Below, in pieces: positions 7,841-16,973 of a stretch of DNA of 33,834 nucleotides. The notes under the pieces were generated by a model. It saw only the letters and a list, made by a program, of their open reading frames with translations, was not told the DNA's origin and searched no databases. Every line of letters begins with the position of its first letter. Positions within the stretch are counted from its first letter, which is position 1. The stretch is taken from the NCBI GenBank assembly GCA_016779605.1, contig JADHNH010000032.1:1-33834 (forward strand), in the 5' to 3' direction. A program made the translations under genes and the position numbers. Source of the stretch: Nevskia sp. GTDB lineage: Bacteria > Pseudomonadota > Gammaproteobacteria > Nevskiales > Nevskiaceae.

Positions 7841-7995
7841 GAATAAGTCCGTCCTGGACTTATTCCGAAGACGGCGGTCGAAAAGTGTGATTTTCAACGG
7901 CCTTCCATTTCAATGGCTTGTGCCATTGAAAGTGGTTGGGCCAGCCGTGGCCCAAACGGGAAGCTCCGGGAAGCTCTGAAAAATCAGAGCTTCCC
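7841..7995. repeat. Array of consecutive hairpins between convergent genes
   Basis: Almost the whole 173-base gap between ygfX (+) and the SDR gene (-) folds into successive stem-loops. They are 7841-7865 (10-bp stem, loop GTCCT), about 7876-7897 (weak, GAAAA/TTTTC core), 7908-7931 (10 bp, loop TTGT), 7936-7955 (8 bp, loop GCCG) and 7968-7995 (12 bp, loop AAAA). The last one ends on the SDR stop codon and can serve as a two-way terminator, although no long T-run follows. The rest looks like a structured dispersed element; I cannot name its family. Confidence 0.75.
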
Positions 7996-8843
7996 TACAG
8001 CCCGAACTGGGATGCCACGAAACCGTCCCAGGCACGATCGGACATCATCCGGCGCATGGTCATCAGCAGTCTTGCCGACGGCGTCACCGTGTAGCGGGCG
8101 CGCGGATGGCGCGCGCTCAAGGCACGCTCGATCACCTTGGCCACCGCGTCCGGCTCGCCGCCCAGGCGCGCCAGCGGGCCCTTCTCGTAGGCTTCCTGCG
8201 TGGCCTGTCCCACGCGCCGGTTGAACTCGGCGTAGGGGCCGGCGGCGTCGGCGCCGTCCAGCGCGGCCAGCGCCGCCTTGTCGAACGCGGTGCGGATCAG
8301 CCCCGGCTGCACCACCACCACCTGCACGCCGAACCGCTTCACCTCCACGCGCAGCGCGTCGCTCAGCGCTTCGAGCGCGTACTTGCTGGCGTGGTACCAG
8401 CCGCCGCCGGGGAAAGTGAGGGTGCCGCCCATCGAGCTGATGTTGACGATGCGGCCGTGGCCGCATGCACGCATGCCGGGCAGCACCAGCTGGGTCAGCC
8501 GCATCAGCCCGAACACGTTGGTCTCGAACTGCGCGCGCGCCTGCGCCGGCGTGACCGATTCCACCGCGCCGCTCTGGCTGTAGCCGGCGTTGTTGACCAG
8601 CGCGTCGATGCCGCCGGCCTGCGACTGCACCGCGTCCACCGCCGCCTGCATCGAGGCTTCGTCGGTCACGTCCAGCGCCAGGGTCTTGCAGCCGCGCTGG
8701 CGCAAATGCTCCAGGCTCTGCGCCTTGCGCGCGCTGGCGAACACGTTCCAGCCGGCCTGGGCCAGCCGCTCGGCGGTGGCCTGGCCGATGCCGCTGGAGC
8801 AGCCGGTGATGAGCACGGTGCGGGTGTTGGGGTCGGTGGCCAT
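7995..8843 (-). CDS. Short-chain dehydrogenase/reductase
   Basis: This 282-residue classical SDR has TGCSSGIG (cofactor-binding glycine motif, about residues 14-21), LVNNAGYSQSG (structural NNAG), ISSMGG with the catalytic Ser region, and YHASK with the Tyr/Lys pair. An Arg (ASARKAQ) follows the second strand, suggesting NADP preference, but this is inference. GAGGAGA lies 10 bases before the ATG. The substrate cannot be read from sequence. It diverges from a TetR regulator across a short region with dyads, so that regulator probably controls it. Confidence 0.9.
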   Translation of the reverse strand: MATDPNTRTVLITGCSSGIGQATAERLAQAGWNVFASARKAQSLEHLRQRGCKTLALDVTDEASMQAAVDAVQSQAGGIDALVNNAGYSQSGAVESVTPAQARAQFETNVFGLMRLTQLVLPGMRACGHGRIVNISSMGGTLTFPGGGWYHASKYALEALSDALRVEVKRFGVQVVVVQPGLIRTAFDKAALAALDGADAAGPYAEFNRRVGQATQEAYEKGPLARLGGEPDAVAKVIERALSARHPRARYTVTPSARLLMTMRRMMSDRAWDGFVASQFGL

Positions 8844-8872
8844 GCTGTGATGTCTCCTCGTCGAAGGTGGGG

Positions 8873-8962
8873 TATCAAATATAGGTTATCATTGATAGGG
8901 TGACATTATTAAGTCAAGCGCCCACAAATGCAAGCCGGTAAACTGAATACCGATAACTTATC
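8873..8962. promoter_or_regulatory. Candidate TetR operators in the SDR/tetR divergent region
   Basis: Two symmetric sites lie between the divergent genes. The first is 8873-8897, an imperfect 25-bp palindrome with outer arms TATCAA and TTGATA (18 of 25 positions symmetric). The second is 8952-8962, a perfect GATAA-C-TTATC, 19 bases before the tetR ATG. Both share the TTATC/GATAA core. The region is much more A+T-rich than its surroundings. Binding by the adjacent TetR-family protein is inferred. Confidence 0.5.
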
Positions 8963-8981
8963 TGCAGGAGACGCTATCCGC

Positions 8982-9638
8982 ATGCCCAAGACCGCCGAAG
9001 CCACCCGCCGCGGCAGCCGCCAAGCCAAGGGCGAGGGGTACCGCACGCGCGCGGCCATCCTGCAGGCGGCCAGGGCCTTGTTCTCGGAAGTCGGCTTCGA
9101 GGCGACCACCGTCCGGCGCATCGCCGAACGGGTCGGCATCACCTCGACCACCCTGTATTTCCATTTTCCGGACCGGCTGGCGATCTTCTACGAGCTGTGC
9201 GAGGCGGCGCTCGGCGAGCTGGTGGCGCGCATGCGCGAACACGCGGCGTCGATTGCCGACCCGGAGGCGCGGCTGCGCGCCCTGATCGGCGATTACCTCG
9301 CCTTCGGCCTGGACCACCCGCACGAATACGAGCTGTTGTTCATGACCAAGCCGCTGCCGAAGAATTACTGTGCGCCGGCGCAGGAAGGCACGGGCCCGAC
9401 CGCGTCTGCGGAGCTGGAACGCATCTTCCTGGACGCGGTCGCCGCGTGCTGCGGCGCGGCGCCGGATGCGCCGGACGTGGACAACCTCGCGCACCTGGCC
9501 TGGATGTGCGGGCATGGCCTGGTGGCGCTGTCGATCTCGCACCCGGAGATCGAATGGGAGGCGCGCGAGCGCCGCATCGCGCTGATGACCGACATGATCG
9601 TGCGCGGCCTGCGCGGCTTGACCGCGCCGGCGGCCTGA
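8982..9638 (+). CDS. TetR/AcrR family transcriptional regulator
   Basis: This 218-residue protein has the TetR HTH domain at about residues 20-70: TRAAILQAARALFSEVGFEATTVRRIAERVGITSTTLYFHFPDR (given here only to locate it; key elements are TVRRIA, GITSTTLY and FHF). The C-terminal ligand domain is generic. The ATG at 8982 is chosen because CAGGAGA lies 10 bases upstream; the in-frame ATG at 8928 has no ribosome site. It diverges from the SDR gene and precedes the cupin gene by 62 bases on the same strand. It likely represses the SDR and itself; the ligand is unknown. Confidence 0.9.
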   Translation: MPKTAEATRRGSRQAKGEGYRTRAAILQAARALFSEVGFEATTVRRIAERVGITSTTLYFHFPDRLAIFYELCEAALGELVARMREHAASIADPEARLRALIGDYLAFGLDHPHEYELLFMTKPLPKNYCAPAQEGTGPTASAELERIFLDAVAACCGAAPDAPDVDNLAHLAWMCGHGLVALSISHPEIEWEARERRIALMTDMIVRGLRGLTAPAA

Positions 9639-9700
9639 ACGCGCGGCGCCGGTACTGCTAATCTTTCCAGGCTTAATACAAATCTCCGGAGGAGACGATC

Positions 9701-10180
9701 ATGGCTGACTCATCGGCGGCGCCCGCGGGCGTTCCCAGCGCGGCGCATCGCGGCGAAAGCGAGCTGCCGTTCGTGACGTTCATGCCCGGCGTGGACCTGC
9801 AGGCGCTGCAGATCGACGTCGAGGCCGGCCTGTGGGTGGTGCGCACGCGCTTCGCCGCCGGCATCACCCTGCCGCGCCACAAGCACACCGGCGAGGTGTT
9901 CGCGGTGACCAAGTCGGGCTCCTGGCGCTACCTGGAATACCCGGAAGTGAATACCGCCGGCTCCTACCTGTACGAGCCGGCCGGCTCGGTGCATACCCTG
10001 CACGTGCCGGCGTCGAACAAGGAAGTGACCGACGTGTGGTTCGCCATCCGCGGCGCCAACCTCAACCTCGACGAGAAAGGCAACGTCGCCAGCGTGTGGG
10101 ACGCGCAATACATCCTGGACACCTATCTGGCGCTGTGCGAGCAAGCCGGGCACCCGCGGCCGAACGTCATCCGCGGCTGA
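9701..10180 (+). CDS. Cupin, 2,4'-dihydroxyacetophenone dioxygenase-like
   Basis: This 159-residue single-domain cupin has the metal motif PRHKHTGEVFAVTKSG (about residues 65-80) with two His and a Glu, and a second motif EPAGSVHTLHVP with the third His. The patterns VDLQALQIDVEAGLWVVRTRFA and WRYLEYPEVNTAGSYLYEP closely resemble the 2,4'-dihydroxyacetophenone dioxygenase family, iron enzymes that cleave a C-C bond next to a ketone. The true substrate is uncertain because many family members are uncharacterised. GGAGGAG lies just upstream of the ATG. It could be co-transcribed with the tetR gene. A GC-rich hairpin follows it. Confidence 0.8.
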   Translation: MADSSAAPAGVPSAAHRGESELPFVTFMPGVDLQALQIDVEAGLWVVRTRFAAGITLPRHKHTGEVFAVTKSGSWRYLEYPEVNTAGSYLYEPAGSVHTLHVPASNKEVTDVWFAIRGANLNLDEKGNVASVWDAQYILDTYLALCEQAGHPRPNVIRG

Positions 10181-10194
10181 GACCGGGCGAACGC

Positions 10195-10220
10195 GGGCGG
10201 CGCGGAGAACCGCGCCGCCC
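10195..10220 (+). terminator. Hairpin after the cupin gene
   Basis: GGGCGGCGCGG-AGAA-CCGCGCCGCCC forms a perfect 11-bp stem with a tetraloop, 14 bases after the cupin stop codon. No T-run follows, so it is a terminator-like or mRNA-end structure rather than a classical intrinsic terminator. Confidence 0.55.
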
Positions 10221-10294
10221 CGGCCTCTGCGGCGTCGGGCATCGATGTCCGAAAACGGCGAGACAGGCATCCGCCGCATGACTAGACTGCAGCC

Positions 10295-11740
10295 ATGCAC
10301 CTGGATTCCGAGCTCTGTTACCGCAGCCTGACCGCGCGCGACGCGCGCTTCGACGGTCAGTTCTTCGTCGGCGTCACCAGCACCGGAATTTACTGCCGGC
10401 CGGTATGTCCCGCGCGCACGCCGCGGCAGGACCGCTGCCGCTTCTTCGCCAACGCGGCGTCGGCCGAGCATGAAGGCTACCGGCCCTGCCTGCGCTGCCG
10501 GCCGGAGCTGGCGCCGGGGCGTGCGCCGGTCGACTCGGTGGGGCGCCTGGCCGCCGCGGCGGTGGCGCGCATCGAGGCCGGCGCGCTCAACGAGGACGGC
10601 ATCGACGCGCTGGCGGCCGAGCTTGGCATCGGCAGCCGCCAGCTGCGGCGCGCCATCGAGCGCGAATACGGCGTGGCGCCGGTCGAGCTGGCGCAGACGC
10701 AAAGGCTGCTGCTGGCCAAGCGCCTGCTGACCGACACCGACGTGAAGGTGGCGGACGTCGCGTTCGCCAGCGGCTTTTCCAGCCTGCGGCGCTTCAACCA
10801 CCTGTTCCGCTCGCGCTACGGCTTGAGCCCCACGGGCCTGCGGCGCCGGCAGGCGCCGGCATCGGCGCCCGGCGCGCTGCGGCTGAAGCTCGCCTACCGG
10901 CCGCCGCTGGACTGGGACACGCTTGCGGGGTTCCTGGCCGGGCGCGGCGCGCCGGGCGTGGAATACGTCGACGGCCGCCGCTACCTGCGCAGCGTGCACA
11001 TCGGCGCCTGCAAGGGCTGGTTTGCCGCCGAGCCTTTGGCCGGCGAGTCCGCGCTGCGCATCGACGCCTCGTTGTCGCTGCTGCCGGTGCTCACCGTGCT
11101 GCTGGCGCGCCTGCGCCACCTGTTCGACCTCGACGCCAACCCGCAGGCAGTGGCCGAGCACCTGGGCCGCGACCCGCGCCTGCGTGAGTCCTGCCTGCGC
11201 AATCCCGGGCTGCGCGTGCCCGGCGCCTTCGACGCCTTCGAGCTGGCGCTGCGCGCGGTGCTGGGCCAGCAGGTCACGGTGAAGGCCGCCTCGACCATCT
11301 ACGGCCGCTTCGCGCGCGCCTTCGGCGAGCCGCTGCCGGAGCCCTACGGGCTGCTGACGCAGACCGGCCCGGATCCGCAGCGCATCGCCGCGGCCGGGAT
11401 CGACCAGCTCGCCGGCCTGGGCATTCCCGGCAAGCGCGCCGAAACCGTGCGCGGGCTGGCGCGCGCCCACTGCGAAGGGCGCCTGCGCCTGCATCCCGGC
11501 GCCGACCCCGAGGCGACACAGGCGCAGCTGGTGGCGCTGCCCGGCATCGGCCCCTGGACCGCGCAATACGTCGCGATGCGCGTGCTGCGCGATCCGGACG
11601 GATTTCCTGCCGCGGACTTAGGCGTACTGCGCGCCCTGGGCGTGGCCAAGCCGGGCGAGGCACTGGCGATCGCGGAAGGATGGCGGCCGTGGCGGGCGTA
11701 CGCGGTGATGCACTTGTGGCGGTCCTATTCGGGGGGATGA
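10295..11740 (+). CDS. Ada-AlkA fusion: adaptive response regulator and 3-methyladenine glycosylase
   Basis: This 481-residue fusion has three parts. Residues 1-75 are the Ada zinc domain with STGIYCRPVCPARTP and YRPCLRCRPE, whose four Cys bind zinc and accept methyl groups from phosphotriesters. Residues about 85-190 are an AraC-type HTH domain (VADVAFASGFSSLRRFNHLF). Residues about 195-481 are an AlkA glycosylase with the helix-hairpin-helix LPGIGPWTAQYVAMR and the catalytic Asp region FPAADLGV. It would sense alkylated DNA, activate repair genes and remove alkylated bases. The O6-methylguanine transferase domain is absent but is supplied by ogt just downstream. Confidence 0.93.
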   Translation: MHLDSELCYRSLTARDARFDGQFFVGVTSTGIYCRPVCPARTPRQDRCRFFANAASAEHEGYRPCLRCRPELAPGRAPVDSVGRLAAAAVARIEAGALNEDGIDALAAELGIGSRQLRRAIEREYGVAPVELAQTQRLLLAKRLLTDTDVKVADVAFASGFSSLRRFNHLFRSRYGLSPTGLRRRQAPASAPGALRLKLAYRPPLDWDTLAGFLAGRGAPGVEYVDGRRYLRSVHIGACKGWFAAEPLAGESALRIDASLSLLPVLTVLLARLRHLFDLDANPQAVAEHLGRDPRLRESCLRNPGLRVPGAFDAFELALRAVLGQQVTVKAASTIYGRFARAFGEPLPEPYGLLTQTGPDPQRIAAAGIDQLAGLGIPGKRAETVRGLARAHCEGRLRLHPGADPEATQAQLVALPGIGPWTAQYVAMRVLRDPDGFPAADLGVLRALGVAKPGEALAIAEGWRPWRAYAVMHLWRSYSGG

Positions 11741-11745
11741 TGATC

Positions 11746-11949
11746 GGTCCGCAAATGAACGCCAATAAACGCCAATGAAAAGCCGACGTTCCTTCGGATT
11801 GTCATTCCGAGCGCAGCGAGGAATCTGGCCGCAGCGCGCTTCGAGGGGGTCGTTGCATCTGCTCCCCAGTGTCATGAATTAAACCACCGCCATTCATCGT
11901 CCGCTTTTATTCGGATCTATTCGCGCCAATTGGCGTTCATTTGCGGACC
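11746..11949. mobile_element. MITE-like element with 21-bp perfect terminal inverted repeats
   Basis: Positions 11746-11766 and 11929-11949 are perfect 21-base inverted repeats beginning GGTCCGCAAATGAACGCC. They bound a 204-base non-coding stretch. A tandem AAACGCCAAT-like unit follows inside the left end. Inside lies a second repeat type, GTCATTCCGAGCGCAGCGAG (about 11800-11820), which I recall as a dispersed bacterial repeat. No open frame for a transposase exists and no target duplication was found. A shorter relative lies at 26604-26707. It fills the gap between ada-alkA and ogt. Confidence 0.72.
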
Positions 11950-11965
11950 ATTTTCCTGACTCAAC

Positions 11966-12493
11966 ATGAACGAAAAACTTGCGAGCACCTATTACAGCCT
12001 GCTGCCCAGCCCGATCGGCGATCTGCTGCTGCTGTCCGACGGCGAGCACCTCACCGGCCTGTACATGCGCAACCCGCGCGTCGCCGACGGCTGCAAGCGC
12101 GACGATGCCGGCCTGGCGCCGGCGCGGGCGGAGCTGCGCGCGTATTTCGCCGGCGAGCTGCGCGAGTTCGCGGTGCCGTACGCGCTGGCGGGCACGCCGT
12201 TCCAGCGGCGCGTGTGGAGCGAGCTGGCGCGCATTCCCTATGGCACGACGATCAGCTACGGTGAATTGGCACGGCGGCTGGGCGACCCCAAGGCGTCGCG
12301 CGCGGTGGGCCTGGCCAACGGCCGCAACCCGGTGTCGATCGTCGTGCCCTGCCATCGCGTGATCGGCGCCGACGGTTCGCTCACCGGCTACGGCGGCGGC
12401 ATCGAGCGCAAGCAGTGGCTGCTGCGGCACGAAGGCGTGCTGCCGGCGGCGGCGGACCTGTTCGCAGCAGCCGGAGCGGCAGCGCGCCCCTGA
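11966..12493 (+). CDS. ogt: Methylated-DNA-[protein]-cysteine S-methyltransferase Ogt
   Basis: This 175-residue O6-alkylguanine-DNA alkyltransferase has the acceptor motif [21 protein letters not shown] (Cys in PCHR at about residue 130), the helix-turn-helix [20 protein letters not shown], and the arginine finger and Asn region GLANGRNPV. The N-terminal part ([26 protein letters not shown]) is typical of Ogt/AdaB. It repairs O6-methylguanine by suicide transfer to Cys. It lies downstream of the Ada-AlkA fusion, probably in the same adaptive response, but a MITE-like element separates the two. Its start is only 16 bases after the right inverted repeat. Confidence 0.95.
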   Translation: MNEKLASTYYSLLPSPIGDLLLLSDGEHLTGLYMRNPRVADGCKRDDAGLAPARAELRAYFAGELREFAVPYALAGTPFQRRVWSELARIPYGTTISYGELARRLGDPKASRAVGLANGRNPVSIVVPCHRVIGADGSLTGYGGGIERKQWLLRHEGVLPAAADLFAAAGAAARP

Positions 12494-12497
12494 GTTT

Positions 12498-12658
12498 GTA
12501 GGCTGGGTTGAAGCCCAGTTGCGCAGGCTGGGTTGAGGCACGAAACCCGGCTTGACCGCTACTCCTCTGACTTGCTGGGTTTCGCCTACGGCTCAACCCA
12601 GCCTACGACCGCGATCCAGCTTTGTAGGCTGGGTTGAAGCGCAGCGGAAACCCAGCAG
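12498..12658. repeat. Cluster of four GTAGGCTGGGTTGA repeats
   Basis: Copies lie at 12498-12518, 12524-12551 (degenerate), 12574-12606 (inverted) and 12624-12658. A full unit reads GTAGGCTGGGTTGAAGCGCA followed by GCGGAAACCCAGC, so each copy can fold on itself (GCTGGGTT/AACCCAGC) and the inverted copy can pair with the others. I recall this as a dispersed intergenic repeat in many gammaproteobacteria. It lies between the convergent ogt (+) and GMC (-) genes. The remaining 12659-12762 shows nothing further. Confidence 0.8.
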
Positions 12659-12762
12659 GCAGCCGAGGATTGCGAGGTGCCAGTTTCCACCTTGCTTCCC
12701 CGGCCGGCCCATGGGCTGCCGGCGCGGCGACCGCCGCTGCGGCGCCGCACGGAATCCGATCC

Positions 12763-14426
12763 TCAGATCCCGGCGGCGATCCAGCGCGCCGCCTTCTCGG
12801 CGATCATCAGGGTCGGTGCGTTGGTGTTGCCGCTGGTGATGGTCGGCATGATGCTCGCGTCGACCACGCGCAGGCCGGCCACGCCGCGCACGCGCAGGTG
12901 GCTGTCCACCACCGCCGCGGGGTCGTCCGCGCGGCCCATCTTCGCGGTGCCCACCGGGTGGAAGATGGTGCTGCCGATGTCGCCGGCGGCGCGCGCCAGC
13001 TCGTCGTCGCTGCGGTACTGCGCGCCGGGCTTGAACTCTTCCGGCTGGTACGGCGCCAGCGCCGGCTGCGCGACGATGCGCCGCGTCACCCGCAGCGAAT
13101 CGGCGGCGACCTGGCGATCCTCGGCGGTGCTCAGGTAGTTCGGCGCGATGGCCGGCGCGTCCTGGAAGCGCGGCGAGCGGATGCGCACGCTGCCGCGGCT
13201 GGTCGGATTGAGGTTGCACACGCTGGCGGTGAACGCCGGAAACGTGTGCAGCGGCTGGCCGAAGGCGTCCAGGCTCAGCGGCTGCACGTGGTATTCGAGG
13301 TTCGGGTGCGGCTGCGCCGGGTCGCTGCGGGTGAAGGCGCCGAGCTGCGAGGGCGACATGCTCATCGGCCCGCTGCGCAGCAGCACGTATTCCAGGCCGA
13401 TGCGCAGCTTGCCGTGGAGCTTCGACGCCAGCGTGTTCAAGGTCTTGGCACCCTGCACCTGGTAGACCGAGCGGATCTGCAGGTGGTCCTGCAGGTTGGC
13501 ACCCACCCCGGGCGCATCCACCGCAACGGCGATGCCGTTCTGCCCGAGCAGGGCGGGGGGGCCGATGCCGGACAGCTGCAGCAGCTGCGGCGAGCCGATG
13601 GCGCCGGCGCTCAGGATCAGCTCGCGCGTCGCCTGCACGTTCAGCGCCTCGCCGCCGCGCAGCAGCTCCAGGCCGGTGCAGCGCAGGCGGCCGTCGGCAT
13701 CGTGCGCCAGCAGCAGGCGCCGGGCCTGGGCCTGCGTCCACAGCGTGAGGTTCGGGCGCTTGCGCAGGATCGGGCGCAGGAAGGCCTTGGACGCGTTCCA
13801 GCGCCAGCCGCCCTTCTGGTTGACCTCGAACAGGCCGACGCCGTGGTTGTCGCCCTGGTTGAAGTCCTCGGTGGCGGGGATGCCGGCCTGCTGCGCGGCC
13901 AGGGCGAAGGCTTCCAGGATGTCCCAGCGCAGGCGCTGCTTTTCGATGCGCCACTCGCCGCTGCCCTGGTGCAGGGCGGCGAAGGCTTCCGCGGCGTCCT
14001 TCAGCAGGTGCCGCCGATCCGGGTCGAGCCGGTAGTGGCCTTCGTGCGCGCGGAAATCCGGCACGCAGCTGCTCCAGCTCCAGGCGTCGTCGACGGCGAG
14101 CCGCGCCCAGCCGTCGTAATCGCGCGCCTGGCCGCGCATGTAGATCATGCCGTTGATGCTGGAGCAGCCGCCGAGCGTCTTGCCGCGCGGGTAGAGCAGG
14201 CTGCGTCCGTTCAGGCCGGGCTCGGGCTCGGTGCGGTAGCGCCAGTCAGTGCGCGGGTTGTCGATGCAGTAGAGGTAGCCGACCGGGATGTGGATCCAGG
14301 GATAGGTGTCGCGGCCGCCGGCCTCCAGCAGCAGCACGCGGCGCGCCGGGTCCGCGCTGAGGCGGTTGGCCAGCAGGCAGCCGGCGGTGCCGGCGCCGAC
14401 GATGACGTAGTCGAACGCGGGCTGGC

Positions 14427-14430
<4 letters not shown>
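12763..14430 (-). CDS. GMC family FAD-dependent oxidoreductase (choline dehydrogenase-like)
   Basis: This 555-residue alcohol-oxidising flavoprotein has [18 protein letters not shown] (FAD-binding, residues 6-23). GMC signature 1 is [20 protein letters not shown] at about 80-99. Signature 2 is [15 protein letters not shown] at about 255-269. The C-terminal catalytic His lies in HPVGTAKMG, with [16 protein letters not shown] after it. The ATG at 14430 overlaps the stop of the upstream aldehyde dehydrogenase by 4 bases, so the two are coupled. It likely oxidises an alcohol to an aldehyde with a membrane or quinone acceptor. The substrate is not readable; choline is only the nearest named family member. 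Confidence 0.93.
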
Positions 14431-15920
<1,490 letters not shown>

Positions 15921-16097
15921 CGCTCCTCGTTCTCCTGGCGCGCACGCCGCCGGGCGCTTTGCGCCCTGGTATTCGCGCGGTCAATTCTAAACGCGGACGT
16001 CGGCGCGGGTCCGCATCGCAAGCTGGATCGACCGTCGAATCCGTGCAAGCATTGAATTACGGCACGCCCCGGCGGCAACTGCGGAAAGGAGGACGAC

Positions 16098-16904
16098 ATG
16101 ACGGCAAAGACCGTGCTCATCACCGGATCGACCGACGGCGTCGGCCGGCGCGTTGCGCAGCGCCTGGCCGCCGGCGGCGCCACCGTTCTATTGCACGGCC
16201 GCAGCCGCGAGCGCGGCGAGGGCCTGCGCGATGAAATCCGGCGCAGCGGCGGCAATGCGCAGTTCTATGCGGCGGACCTGGCTTCGCTGGCCGAAGTGCG
16301 TGCGCTGGCCGCCGCGGTTGAGCGCGACCACCGGCACCTGGAAGTTCTGGTCAACAACGCCGGCATCGGCAGCAGCAACCCGCCCGGCCGCCACACCAGC
16401 GCCGACGGCCACGAGCTGCGCTTTGCGGTGAATTACCTGTCCGGCTACCTGCTGACCCGGCTGCTGCTGCCGCTGCTGCGCGCGAGCAGCCCGGCGCGCA
16501 TCGTCAACGTCAGCTCGATCGGCCAGCAGGCGATCGATTTCGCCGACGTCATGCTGGAGCACGGCTACAGCGGCGGCCGCGCCTACTGCCAGAGCAAGCT
16601 GGCGCAGATCCTGTTCACCGTCGACCTCGCCGCCGAGCTGGCCGGCAGCGGCGTCACCGTCAACTGCCTGCATCCGGCCACCTACATGAATACGACGATG
16701 GTGCGCGCCGCCGGGGTGGCGCCGACCAGCACGGTGGAAGAGGGCGCCGACGCGATCCTGCAGCTGGTCGAGTCGCCGGCGCTGGACGGCAAGACCGGGC
16801 TGTTCTACAACGGCCTGCGGCCGGCGCGCGCCGACGCCCAGGCCTACGACGCGGCCGCCCGCGAGCGCCTGCGCGCGCTCAGCCTGCGCCTTGCCGGCGC
16901 CTGA
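16098..16904 (+). CDS. Short-chain dehydrogenase (retinol dehydrogenase-like)
   Basis: This 268-residue SDR has TGSTDGVG (residues about 8-15), HGRSRERGEG after the second strand (Arg suggests NADP), LVNNAGIGSS, VNVSSIGQQ and the catalytic YCQSK. The long loop NPPGRHTSADGHELRFAVNYLSGYLLTRLLLP is characteristic of retinol-dehydrogenase/WWOX-like SDRs. AAAGGAGGACGAC directly upstream of the ATG is a strong ribosome site. The gene diverges from mmsA across 177 bases, in which GGGCGC-TTT-GCGCCC (15953-15967) is the only clear hairpin. The substrate is unknown. Confidence 0.9.
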   Translation: MTAKTVLITGSTDGVGRRVAQRLAAGGATVLLHGRSRERGEGLRDEIRRSGGNAQFYAADLASLAEVRALAAAVERDHRHLEVLVNNAGIGSSNPPGRHTSADGHELRFAVNYLSGYLLTRLLLPLLRASSPARIVNVSSIGQQAIDFADVMLEHGYSGGRAYCQSKLAQILFTVDLAAELAGSGVTVNCLHPATYMNTTMVRAAGVAPTSTVEEGADAILQLVESPALDGKTGLFYNGLRPARADAQAYDAAARERLRALSLRLAGA

Positions 16905-16973
16905 GCCGCCGGCGCGCGTCGGGCACAGGATGCGGCGGGCAAAGGGGCTCTTCGCCCAGGGCCGCCCGAGATC

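Noticed and set aside
11797-11890. A small gene inside the 204-base element between ada-alkA and ogt
   Set aside because: Open frames there have no ribosome site and translate repeat sequence.
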